DNA of 64,000 bases, taken from CAYJLC01 sp044426345. GTDB lineage: Bacteria; Bacillota; Clostridia; Oscillospirales; Butyricicoccaceae. Below are positions 17,424 through 25,962 of this stretch, in pieces. Under the pieces are notes generated by a model. The model saw nothing but the letters and a program-made list of their open reading frames with translations, was not told the origin of the DNA and did not search any database. The stretch spans positions 43,679 through 107,678 of the forward strand of contig JAWXUP010000002.1 of NCBI GenBank assembly GCA_044426345.1, given 5' to 3'. Within the stretch, counting starts at the first letter, position 1; each line of letters starts with the position of its first letter. A program made the translations under genes and the position numbers.

Positions 17424-17888
17424 ATGCAAAATAAAGAACTTTGCACTCGCGTAACCGACCTTGTTATGCCTAAAATACAAGAATTAGGCATTGACTTATG
17501 GGACGTTGACTTTGAAAAAGAAGGCTCTATTTACTGTTTGAACATCTATTTAGATGGCGATCGCGAAATTTCTATCGAAGATTGCGAAAAAGTTAGTAGA
17601 TTTGTAGACCCTTTGCTTGATGCTAGAGTTTTTGACAGCCTGCCACCATATACGCTTTGTGTTGCGTCAGCGGGACTTGAAAGAAAATTAATAAAACCTT
17701 CGCATTTTGAAAAATATATCGGCGAAGTTATCCACGTGGGATTTTATAAAGCTATCGACGGTATGAAAACTGTTGAAGGTGAGCTTATACAATATAATAA
17801 TGGTGACATAACAATAAATTTAGATGGTGTTGAACGTACTTTCGAAAAATCGTTAGTATCAGTAGCACGTCTTGTTGTACAATTTTAA
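17424..17888 (+). CDS. rimP: Ribosome maturation factor RimP
   Basis: 154 residues, two-domain RimP (alpha/beta N-terminal domain, SH3-like C-terminal domain) acting in 30S assembly. Recognisable are LWDVDFEKEGSIYCLNIYLD and EDCEKVSRFVDPLLD. AAAGGAG precedes the ATG. First gene of a conserved rimP-nusA-ylxR-ylxQ-infB run. Confidence 0.94.
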   Translation: MQNKELCTRVTDLVMPKIQELGIDLWDVDFEKEGSIYCLNIYLDGDREISIEDCEKVSRFVDPLLDARVFDSLPPYTLCVASAGLERKLIKPSHFEKYIGEVIHVGFYKAIDGMKTVEGELIQYNNGDITINLDGVERTFEKSLVSVARLVVQF

Positions 17889-17904
17889 GGAGTGATTTTA
17901 AAAA

Positions 17905-18975
17905 ATGAACGCAGAATTTTTTGGAGCATTAGAGCAACTAGAGCTTGAAAAGGGAATTAAAGTAGATTATATGTTAGAACGTATCGCAGGTGCGTTAGTT
18001 ACTGCATATAAAAAAGACAATGTAGGGATAATAGTAGAAAATGTGTACGTTGAACCTGATGTTAAACGTAAAGAAATCAATATGTTTGCAAAAAAAGAAG
18101 TTGTTGACATCGTTGAAGACCCTATTACTGAAGTATCTTTAGAAGATGCACGTTTAGTTGCTAAAACTGCAAACTATGGTGATATAGTATCAATCGACAT
18201 TAAAACAAAAGATTTTGGACGTATTGCGGCTCAAACTGCAAAACAAGTTATCATTCAAGCTATCCGTGAAGCTGAACGTGGTATGATTGCTGAAAGTTTC
18301 TCTTCAAGAGAACACGAAATCCTAACTGCTACTGTTCTTCGTGTTGACCCAAGAACAGGCAACGCTATCTTAGAAATGACTACTGAAGGCGAAAAAGTTG
18401 AAGGTATTCTTACAATCGGCGAACAAGTTCGTAACGAAATGTTAAATGATGGTGACCATATTAAAGTTTACGTTGTAGAAGTTAAAAAAGCTACAAAAGG
18501 CCCTCAAGTTATTATCTCAAGAACTCACCCAGGTCTTGTAAAACGTTTATTTGAAATCGAAGTTCCAGAAATTTCAGACGGTATCGTTGAAATTAAATCA
18601 ATCGCGCGTGAAGCTGGTAACAGAACAAAAATGGCGGTTTATTCAAATGATACATCTATCGACCCTATCGGTGCTTGTGTTGGTAATTCAGGCGCTCGTG
18701 TTGCTGGCGTTGTAAATGAAATCAATGGCGAAAAAATTGACATCATTAAATATTCAGACGATATCGCAACTTACGTAGCAGCAGCATTAGCTCCAGCAAC
18801 AATCGTAGCTTGCAAAGCATTAGGTGATACTAAAAACTGCGTAGCTGTTGTTCCAGATGACCAATTATCACTTGCAATTGGTAAAGAAGGACAAAATGCA
18901 CGTTTAGCAGCAAAATTAACTGGCTGTAAAATAGATATCAAACCTCAGTCACAAGTGGATTTAGCTGAATTTTAG
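17905..18975 (+). CDS. nusA: Transcription termination/antitermination factor NusA
   Basis: 356 residues: N-terminal RNAP-binding domain, S1 domain (about 132-200), then two KH domains (EIKSIAREAGNRTKMAV; LAIGKEGQNARLAAKLTG). No C-terminal acidic repeats, as in other Gram-positive NusA. It binds RNA polymerase and modulates pausing, termination and antitermination. Sixteen bases from rimP. Confidence 0.97.
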   Translation: MNAEFFGALEQLELEKGIKVDYMLERIAGALVTAYKKDNVGIIVENVYVEPDVKRKEINMFAKKEVVDIVEDPITEVSLEDARLVAKTANYGDIVSIDIKTKDFGRIAAQTAKQVIIQAIREAERGMIAESFSSREHEILTATVLRVDPRTGNAILEMTTEGEKVEGILTIGEQVRNEMLNDGDHIKVYVVEVKKATKGPQVIISRTHPGLVKRLFEIEVPEISDGIVEIKSIAREAGNRTKMAVYSNDTSIDPIGACVGNSGARVAGVVNEINGEKIDIIKYSDDIATYVAAALAPATIVACKALGDTKNCVAVVPDDQLSLAIGKEGQNARLAAKLTGCKIDIKPQSQVDLAEF

Positions 18976-18984
18976 GAGGTACTT

Positions 18985-19257
18985 ATGAAAACTCGTAAAG
19001 TACCAGTTAGACAATGTTTAGGCTGTAGAGAGCATTTTGAAAAACGCGAACTTATTCGTGTTGTAAAAAGTCCTGAAGGAGAAATTTCTTTGGATTTTAA
19101 AGGTAAAAGTGCTGGACGTGGCGCATATATATGCCAAAATATAAATTGTCTTAACAAAGCCATAAAATCACGTGCAATTTCAAGGGCATTTGATATGGCA
19201 ATACCAGAAGAAATATATGAAGTTCTTAAAAAAGAACTGGAAGGAAAAACTGATTGA
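18985..19257 (+). CDS. ylxR: YlxR/RnpM family protein
   Basis: 90 residues of the DUF448/YlxR family. The signature CLGCREHFEKRELIRVV (11-27) and GRGAYIC are present. The Bacillus homologue has been reported as an RNase P modulator (RnpM). GGAGGT precedes the ATG. The stop overlaps the start of the next gene. Confidence 0.92.
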   Translation: MKTRKVPVRQCLGCREHFEKRELIRVVKSPEGEISLDFKGKSAGRGAYICQNINCLNKAIKSRAISRAFDMAIPEEIYEVLKKELEGKTD

Positions 19258-19886
19258 ATAAAAACATTTTAGGTACAATTAGCATTTGCAAAAAAGCATC
19301 GAAACTTATAGCTGGTGCTGATGTAGTTTTTGCAGCACTTGAAGAAAATAAGGCTAGACTTATTGTAGTATCAAGCGATTGCTCGCCAAAAACAATAAAA
19401 CCGATAGTTTCATTAGCACAAATTAGAGGCGTTGCGGTGATGACTGCTCCTTGTACAAAAGAGGAACTAGGAATTTCTTGTGGAAAATCGGTATGTGCGG
19501 TCGTTGCGATAACAGATATTGGGCTTGCATCTTCGCTAGGCAAAAAATTAGCTACATCATCAGAGAAAAATGAGCAAGTGTCACAAGTTTTAGATTTAAA
19601 GCTTAAACGTAAAATTGAGCGTGAGGAACGTAAAGCTGACCCAACTCAAGCACGCGTTAAAAAACCTAAAGTTGAATATCATAAAGATAAAGACCTTCGA
19701 ACAGAAAATAAAGAACAAAAACATAAATTTGATGATAAAAAGCCAAGATACGATGAAATTCGTAAAAAGGCTAGAAATGATAGCAAAAAAACTTATAAAA
19801 AACACGATGATGAAAATTCATCTTTAAAATATAACGACGCTCCGCCTACAAATGGCGTAAAATGGAGCAAATTTAATAACAAATAA
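19254..19886 (+). CDS. ylxQ: YlxQ-like L7Ae-family RNA-binding protein with long basic tail
   Basis: 210 residues. Residues 1-105 are an L7Ae/L30e/YlxQ domain (GTISICKKASKLIAGADVV; SSDCSPKTIKP). Usual YlxQ is about 100 residues. Here a 105-residue tail rich in Lys, Arg, Glu and Asp follows, with no hydrophobic core, so it is probably disordered and RNA-binding. The start is a TTG at 19254 overlapping the ylxR stop, with GAAGGA upstream; no closer ATG exists. Same-strand context between ylxR and infB is standard for YlxQ. Confidence 0.88.
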   Translation: MNKNILGTISICKKASKLIAGADVVFAALEENKARLIVVSSDCSPKTIKPIVSLAQIRGVAVMTAPCTKEELGISCGKSVCAVVAITDIGLASSLGKKLATSSEKNEQVSQVLDLKLKRKIEREERKADPTQARVKKPKVEYHKDKDLRTENKEQKHKFDDKKPRYDEIRKKARNDSKKTYKKHDDENSSLKYNDAPPTNGVKWSKFNNK

Positions 19887-19904
19887 TATATGGAGGTGTA
19901 AAAT

Positions 19905-22301
19905 ATGAAACATCGTATTCAAGATATTGCAAAAGATTTAAAAATGGCTAAAAAAGACGTGCTAGATTTACTAAAAGATGTAAGTCCTAACGCACAATCT
20001 ATTGATGATGATACTCTAAATTACTTACTTGAAAAAGTTACAAAAAATAACCAAGTTACTGATATGGCACAAGCACTAGAGGCACAAAAATCAGCTAAAC
20101 CTGTTGAGAAAAAAGAGGCTAAAAAACCAGCACCAAAAGCTGAGGAAGTGGCAAAACCTGTAGCTAAACCTGTAGCAAAACCTGAGGTTAAACCAGCACC
20201 AAAACCACAACAAAAACCTCAAGCGAAAGCTCAACCAAAACACCAAGTGTTACGTCCAACTCCGAAAGAACAACCTGTTACTGGTGGCGTTACAATTAAA
20301 ACAGACGAAACTCCAGCTACACCAAATATGCGTGTAATTGACACTCGTTCTGGTGGTGACACAAACCTTGCAAAATATGATGATAAAATCGACAACTTAG
20401 TTCCAGATAAAGCATCAAAAATGCAACAAGGTAAGCAAAAAATCGTTAAAAAATCTGATTCTCGTAGCAGATACGGTCAAAATAAAAAACGTCAAGAAGA
20501 CCAAGAACGTATGAAAAGACTTGCTGCAATGCAAGCTAAAACAAAAGCTACAAAAGTTCACGTTCAAATTCCAGAAGAAATCGCAGTTGGTGAGTTAGCT
20601 CTTCGTTTAAAACGTACAGCAGCAGATGTTATCAAAGAACTTATGAAACTTGGTGTTATGGCATCTATTTCTCAAGTTATCGATTTTGATACAGCAGCTT
20701 TGGTTGCAGAAGAAATGAACGGAATTGTTGAAAAAGAAGTATTTGTAACTATCGAAGAACGTCTATTTGACGAAACTGATGATAATGCAGAAGACTTAGT
20801 ATCAAGAGATCCAGTTGTTGTTGTTATGGGTCACGTTGACCACGGTAAAACTTCACTTCTTGATGCTGTTCGTAAAGCAAAAGTTGCAGATGGCGAAGCA
20901 GGTGGTATCACTCAACATATCGGTGCTTACCAAACTGAAATCAACGGTCAAAAAATCACATTCCTTGACACTCCAGGACATGCTGCGTTTACTTCAATGC
21001 GTGCTCGTGGTGCTCAAGTTACCGACATCGCAATCTTAGTGGTTGCGGCCGACGACGGTATTATGCCACAAACAATCGAGGCAATTAACCACGCAAAAGC
21101 TGCTGAAGTTCCAATTATCGTTGCAGTTAACAAAATGGATAAAGAGGGTGCAAACCCAGATAGAATTATGCAACAACTTACAGAATACGAACTTGTTCCA
21201 GAAGAATGGGGTGGTTCTACAACTGTATGTAAAATCTCTGCAAAATTCGGTAAAGGTATCGATGAATTACTAGAAATGGTACTTTTAACTGCTGAAGTTG
21301 AAGAATTAAAAGCAAATCCAAACCGTCAAGGTAAAGGTACTGTAATCGAGGCAAAACTTGATAAAGGTCGTGGTCCAGTTGCTACACTTTTAGTTCAAAA
21401 TGGTACGCTTAAAACTGGTGATATCATTATCGCTGGTACATCTGTTGGACGTGTTCGTGCTATGACAGATGATTTAGGCAATAAACTTGAATTTGCAGGT
21501 CCTTCTATGCCAGTTGAAGTTATCGGTTTAGCTGAAGTTCCATCTGCTGGTGAATTATTCTATTGTGTTGAAAACGAAAGAATGGCTCGTGAACTTGCAG
21601 AACAACGTAAAGATGACGAAAAAACTGCTAAAAATAACGCATTACAAAAAGTTACACTTGATAATCTGTTCTCTCAAATTGAACAAGGTTCTATCAAAAA
21701 CTTAAATATCATCGTAAAAGCAGACGTTCACGGTTCTACAGAAGCACTTAAAGCATCGCTTGAAAAATTACATCAAGAAGACGTTCGCGTTCGTGTAATT
21801 CACTCTGGTGTTGGTGCGATTTCTGAATCAGACGTTATGCTTGCAGCAGCATCTGGCGCTATCATCGTTGGTTTCAACGTTCGTCCAGAAAGAACAGCAT
21901 ATGACGTTGCATCTGCACAAGACGTAGATATGAGAATGTACAGCATTATTTATCAATGTATCGAAGAAATCGAAACAGCGATGAAAGGTATGCTTGCAAT
22001 TAAATACAAAGAAGTTGTGCTTGGTCACGCTGAAGTACGTCAAGTATTCAAAGTTACTGGCGTTGGTACTATCGCTGGTGCGTATGTACAAGATGGTAAA
22101 TTATCACGTAACGCAGAAGTTCGTGTTGTTCGTGATGGTATCGTATTCCACGAAGGCAAACTAAATTCGTTAAAACGTTTCAAAGACGATGCGAAAGACG
22201 TTGCAGCAGGCTATGAATGTGGTCTAGGTGTTGAAGATTACAACGACATCAAAGAAGGCGACATCATTGAATGTTACATTATGGAAGAAATTAAAAGATA
22301 A
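19905..22301 (+). CDS. infB: Translation initiation factor IF-2
   Basis: 798 residues. N-terminal IF2_N module (1-52), a Pro/Ala/Lys-rich linker (about 60-120), a second IF2_N module (about 222-275), G domain with GHVDHGKT (about 309-316), DTPGHAAFT and NKMDKEG, then domains II-IV. It brings initiator tRNA to the 30S subunit. GGAGGT precedes the ATG. After it the operon is interrupted by 540 bp of repeat DNA before rbfA. Confidence 0.98.
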   Translation: MKHRIQDIAKDLKMAKKDVLDLLKDVSPNAQSIDDDTLNYLLEKVTKNNQVTDMAQALEAQKSAKPVEKKEAKKPAPKAEEVAKPVAKPVAKPEVKPAPKPQQKPQAKAQPKHQVLRPTPKEQPVTGGVTIKTDETPATPNMRVIDTRSGGDTNLAKYDDKIDNLVPDKASKMQQGKQKIVKKSDSRSRYGQNKKRQEDQERMKRLAAMQAKTKATKVHVQIPEEIAVGELALRLKRTAADVIKELMKLGVMASISQVIDFDTAALVAEEMNGIVEKEVFVTIEERLFDETDDNAEDLVSRDPVVVVMGHVDHGKTSLLDAVRKAKVADGEAGGITQHIGAYQTEINGQKITFLDTPGHAAFTSMRARGAQVTDIAILVVAADDGIMPQTIEAINHAKAAEVPIIVAVNKMDKEGANPDRIMQQLTEYELVPEEWGGSTTVCKISAKFGKGIDELLEMVLLTAEVEELKANPNRQGKGTVIEAKLDKGRGPVATLLVQNGTLKTGDIIIAGTSVGRVRAMTDDLGNKLEFAGPSMPVEVIGLAEVPSAGELFYCVENERMARELAEQRKDDEKTAKNNALQKVTLDNLFSQIEQGSIKNLNIIVKADVHGSTEALKASLEKLHQEDVRVRVIHSGVGAISESDVMLAAASGAIIVGFNVRPERTAYDVASAQDVDMRMYSIIYQCIEEIETAMKGMLAIKYKEVVLGHAEVRQVFKVTGVGTIAGAYVQDGKLSRNAEVRVVRDGIVFHEGKLNSLKRFKDDAKDVAAGYECGLGVEDYNDIKEGDIIECYIMEEIKR

Positions 22302-22310
22302 AATTATAAA

Positions 22311-22395
22311 TGGGGGACGAACTGTGTTCGTCCCTTATGTTTAAATTTGGTGGAATTTGTCACTAAATTTATTGTGCGAAAGCTCCCTGCACGCA
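22311..22395. repeat. Degenerate A-type hairpin and D-type remnant after infB
   Basis: GGGGGACGAACTGTGTTCGTCCC starts 10 bp after the infB stop and forms a stem of about 9 bp that could terminate or protect the infB transcript. It is followed by a short D-type remnant (AGCTCCCTGCACGCAC). Confidence 0.65.
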
Positions 22396-22414
22396 CAAAA
22401 AAACAACGCACCTT

Positions 22415-22778
22415 GTAGGGGCGACCTGTGGTCGCCTGTGACCACGATATAAAATATCACCATTTTGAAAAAACAACACACCGTAGGGGACGGCGTCCTC
22501 GACGTCCCGTTTGCCGTATAATAAGTTTGCAAAAATTATCTTTAACGGACGTATTGGTATGACGGGCGAACACAGTTCGCCCCTACAAAAAAACAACGCA
22601 CCCTTGTAGGGGAGACCTGTGGTCGCCTGTGACCACGATATAAAATATCGCCATTTTGAAAAAAACAACACACCGTAGGGGACGGCGTCCTCGACGTCTC
22701 GTTTGTCGTATAATAAGTTTGCAAAAATTACGTTTAACGGACGTATTGGTATGACGGGCGAACACAGTTCGCCCCTAC
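22415..22778. repeat. Tandem pair of 172-bp palindromic elements inside the infB-rbfA interval
   Basis: Two near-identical copies (22415-22586 and 22606-22778) repeat at about 191 bp. Each starts with a C-type hairpin (GGCGACC-TGT-GGTCGCC), contains a B-type hairpin with a GGGACG/CGTCCC stem, and ends with an inverted A-type hairpin. The flanking AAAAAACAACGCACC is repeated as well. Peptides encoded across the repeat are not genes. Confidence 0.92.
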
Positions 22779-22840
22779 TGTGCAAAAATATCATTATATC
22801 ATCATATAATCAACATCATAAAAACTAGGAGGAAAACCTT

Positions 22841-23215
22841 ATGGCTAAAAGAATAGATAGAATTAACGAAGAAGTACTAAAAGCATTATCAGAATTATTA
22901 AGAACAGTAAAAGACCCACGTATGGCACACGGATTAGTGTCAATTAGGCATTGCGAAGTTACAAATGATTTAAGCTTTGCTACAGTTTATGTAAGCGTAC
23001 TCGGCACTGAAAATGACGGTAAAGAAGTTATGAAAGCATTAAATTCTGCGAGTGGATATTTACGTCGCGAATTAGGTCGCAAAGTTAAACTTCGTCACAC
23101 ACCAGAGCTTATTTTAAAACTTGATGATTCTATAACTTACGGTGCTCACATCTCAAAAATCATTAACGATTTAGATATCAAACACGACGATGAAGAAGGT
23201 GAACTTGATGATTAA
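22841..23215 (+). CDS. rbfA: Ribosome-binding factor A
   Basis: 124 residues, KH-like cold-shock 30S maturation factor. Typical features are RINEEVLKALSELL at the start and VTNDLSFATVYVSVLG. TAGGAGG precedes the ATG. It is normally directly after infB; here repeats intervene, so it may need readthrough or its own promoter (a TATAAT lies near 22805 without a good -35). It overlaps the next gene by eight bases. Confidence 0.95.
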   Translation: MAKRIDRINEEVLKALSELLRTVKDPRMAHGLVSIRHCEVTNDLSFATVYVSVLGTENDGKEVMKALNSASGYLRRELGRKVKLRHTPELILKLDDSITYGAHISKIINDLDIKHDDEEGELDD

Positions 23216-24155
23216 TCAAGTATTAGACTTACTAAATCACGATAATTTTCTGATTTTAACACATAAAAAACCAGATGGAGATACAACAGGTTCGGCATCT
23301 GCACTTTGTCAAATTTTGCGTGCTAAAGGTAAAACTGCATACATTGCAAAAAATGAGGATATTACACCTCGTTATGCAGTGTTAGTCAATCCATATTTAG
23401 TACCAGATGATTTTTCGCACGATTTTATCATATCAACCGACGTTGCATCGACTGAACTTTTATGCGATAGTACGAAAAAATACGAAAATGATATCGATAT
23501 GTGCATAGATCATCACTTTTTGTCGAATAATGGCTTTGCAAAACAAAATGTTATCATAGATACAGCTGCTTGTGGTGAAATTATTTATGATATCGCTGTT
23601 AAATTTGGTGTTGAATTAAATGAAGATATTGCACGTTCGATTTATATTTCAATCTCTACTGACACAGGCTGTTTTAAATATTCAAACACAACGGTAAATA
23701 CGCATTTAGTAGCGGCTGAATGCCTAAAACATATCACTAACGCTGGCGAAATTAACCGTGAATTATTCGATATGAAAACTCGTCAACGTGTTGCAATAGA
23801 GCGTAAAATTTTGCAAGAAATGGAAATTTTATTTGATGGAAAAGTTGCTATTGTTGGGATTTCTAAGCAAGATAAAATTGAAACAGGCGCAACACCAGAC
23901 GATTTAGACTCAATCGCTGCACTTCCTCGCTCTATCGAAGGCGTGTTAGTTGCGATTACACTAAACGAGCAAGATAATGGCGATATTAAAGTGTCAGCAC
24001 GTTCTAGTGGTGACGCTAGTGCATCAGAAATTTGTTCGATTTACGGCGGTGGAGGACATCTTCGCGCGGCTGGTGTAACATTTGCTGACGCTACTATGGA
24101 GCAAGCAAAAGAAAAAATGATAGAGGCTATAAAAAAGGTTTGTAAATATGTATAA
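23208..24155 (+). CDS. nrnA: NrnA-type DHH phosphoesterase (oligoribonuclease / pAp phosphatase)
   Basis: 315 residues, DHH-DHHA1 protein. Motifs: HKKPDGDTTGS (about 20-30), STDVAS, IDHH (DHH motif), STDTGCFKYSNT and the C-terminal GGGGHLRAAG. It degrades nano-RNA and dephosphorylates pAp; some relatives cleave pApA. I chose ATG 23208, eight bases inside the rbfA end and preceded by AAGGTGA, giving the usual length (Bacillus NrnA 313). A frame six codons longer is possible. Its 3' end overlaps truB by eight bases. Confidence 0.93.
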   Translation: MINQVLDLLNHDNFLILTHKKPDGDTTGSASALCQILRAKGKTAYIAKNEDITPRYAVLVNPYLVPDDFSHDFIISTDVASTELLCDSTKKYENDIDMCIDHHFLSNNGFAKQNVIIDTAACGEIIYDIAVKFGVELNEDIARSIYISISTDTGCFKYSNTTVNTHLVAAECLKHITNAGEINRELFDMKTRQRVAIERKILQEMEILFDGKVAIVGISKQDKIETGATPDDLDSIAALPRSIEGVLVAITLNEQDNGDIKVSARSSGDASASEICSIYGGGGHLRAAGVTFADATMEQAKEKMIEAIKKVCKYV

Positions 24156-25050
24156 CGGCATAATTATTATAGATAAACCACAAGAATTTACGTCACATGA
24201 TGTGATTGCAAAGCTTCGTGGTATGCTTAAAATGAGAAAAATGGGTCATTCAGGAACGCTTGACCCTATGGCGACTGGCATTTTACCGATTTTTTTAGGT
24301 AATGCAACTAGAGCGTCAGATTTTCACGGTGCAACTGAAAAAGAATATGTTGCAACATTTAAACTTGGTATCGAGACAACAACCGAGGATATTTGGGGCG
24401 AAATTATTAATACACAGCCTGTGGATATCAATGTGGAAAGTGTGTGCAAAGTTGTAGAAAGCTTTCACGGCAAGATTATGCAGACACCTCCTATGTACTC
24501 TGCAGTTAAAATAAAAGGACAAAGATTGTATGATATCGCGAGAAACGGTGGTACGGTTGAACGTCCAGCTCGTGAAATTGAAATTTTTGAAATAGAAATG
24601 CTTGCAGACGATACCTTGGAACAAAATGAGTACGCAATACGCGTTTTATGTTCAAAAGGTACGTATGTTAGAACAATTTGTGCAGATATTGGCAAAAAAC
24701 TTGGTAATATCGCAACTCTTACGTCGCTTAGACGTACAAAATCAGGCGGATATTTCAAAGGATTTACACTTGATGAAATCCAAGAATTAGCTTATAATGA
24801 TGATATAGAAAGTATTTTAATGCCGACAGACTCGGTTTTTTCTGGTTATCACAAAATGTCGGTGAATGAGCAAGGCTTTACGCGTCTAAAAAATGGTACG
24901 TTTGCTCGTGACACAGACTGTGAAAATTTCCCAGAAAATTTTGAAACCGATGTTGCTGTGTATTATGATGATGTATTTTTTATGCTGGCAAAAAGCTCAC
25001 CACTTTATGATGGTGGACGTGCTATTTTTCCGGTGAAATCATTTTTTTAA
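24148..25050 (+). CDS. truB: tRNA pseudouridine-55 synthase TruB
   Basis: 300 residues. The catalytic Asp lies in GHSGTLDPMATGILPI (about 33-48). KPQEFTSHDV, YSAVKIKGQRLYDIAR and CSKGTYVRTICADIG are conserved. It modifies U55 in the T-loop of all tRNAs. Translationally coupled to nrnA and 12 bases before ribF, the standard Firmicute order. Confidence 0.97.
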   Translation: MYNGIIIIDKPQEFTSHDVIAKLRGMLKMRKMGHSGTLDPMATGILPIFLGNATRASDFHGATEKEYVATFKLGIETTTEDIWGEIINTQPVDINVESVCKVVESFHGKIMQTPPMYSAVKIKGQRLYDIARNGGTVERPAREIEIFEIEMLADDTLEQNEYAIRVLCSKGTYVRTICADIGKKLGNIATLTSLRRTKSGGYFKGFTLDEIQELAYNDDIESILMPTDSVFSGYHKMSVNEQGFTRLKNGTFARDTDCENFPENFETDVAVYYDDVFFMLAKSSPLYDGGRAIFPVKSFF

Positions 25051-25062
25051 AAGGAATTATTT

Positions 25063-25962
25063 ATGAAAAAACGTGTTATAGCTGTAGGATTTTTTGACGG
25101 TGTTCATAAAGGTCATATGGCTTTGATTAATAAAGTTTTGCAAGTATCAGGTGAAAAAAACTGTTCGTCAGCAGTGTTTACATTCAAAAAACACCCAGAC
25201 GAGGTGGTTTTTAACACGCAAGTGCCACTTCTTTGCAGTAACGAATATAGAGAAACAGAAATTTTGAATTTCGGTGGTGTAGACGAAGTTTTTTTCTGGG
25301 ATTTTGATGAAAAAAACGCAGCAATGCCTTGGGACGATTTTGTGCGTGATGTGTTGATAGAACAATATAATGCTTGCCATATCGTTACAGGTGCAGATTT
25401 TCGTTTTGGACACAAAGGAATTGGTGATAGCAAAAAACTTGCTGAGTTATGCGACAGACTTGGTGTTGGCTATGACGCTATAGACGAGGTTTGCGTTGAT
25501 AATCAGCGTGTAAGTTCGAGTAATATTCGAAAATTAATCGAGCAAGGTGACGTTGAACAGGCGAAAAATTTGCTGGGTCACCCATATTCAGTACAAGGAA
25601 TTATTGAGCACGGACGAAAAGTTGGGCGTACTATCGGTATTAGGACGATAAATTTATCACTTCCTACAGAGATGCAAAAGCCTGCAAATGGCGTATATAT
25701 CAGCCGAGTTACTGTTGAAGGTAAGGCATACCAAGGCGTTACGAACGTAGGTACAGTACCAACTTTTTTAAATGATGATATAATTATAATCGAGGCACAT
25801 TTACTGGAATTTAGCAAAGATGTATACGGAAAAAGAGCAAAAGTTGAGTTTTTAAAATTTTTGCGTTTCGAAAAGAAATTTGAGAGTATAGATGAATTAA
25901 AAGCTACAATTTTGCAAAATATAGAACAAACAAAAAAATATTTTAAGGAGAATGTGTTATGA
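25063..25962 (+). CDS. ribF: Bifunctional riboflavin kinase / FAD synthetase
   Basis: 299 residues. N-terminal adenylyltransferase with GFFDGVHKGH (8-17) and C-terminal flavokinase with GRTIGIRTINL and NGVYISRV. Makes FMN and FAD from riboflavin. In the flavokinase, the usual GRxIGFPTANL reads GIRTINL; the PTAN threonine/asparagine positions are kept. It overlaps the next gene by four bases. Confidence 0.94.
   Translation: MKKRVIAVGFFDGVHKGHMALINKVLQVSGEKNCSSAVFTFKKHPDEVVFNTQVPLLCSNEYRETEILNFGGVDEVFFWDFDEKNAAMPWDDFVRDVLIEQYNACHIVTGADFRFGHKGIGDSKKLAELCDRLGVGYDAIDEVCVDNQRVSSSNIRKLIEQGDVEQAKNLLGHPYSVQGIIEHGRKVGRTIGIRTINLSLPTEMQKPANGVYISRVTVEGKAYQGVTNVGTVPTFLNDDIIIIEAHLLEFSKDVYGKRAKVEFLKFLRFEKKFESIDELKATILQNIEQTKKYFKENVL

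Noticed and set aside
22341..22794. Minus-strand frames up to 141 codons in the infB-rbfA gap
   Set aside because: Entirely within the tandem palindromic elements; peptides repeat with the 191-bp period.
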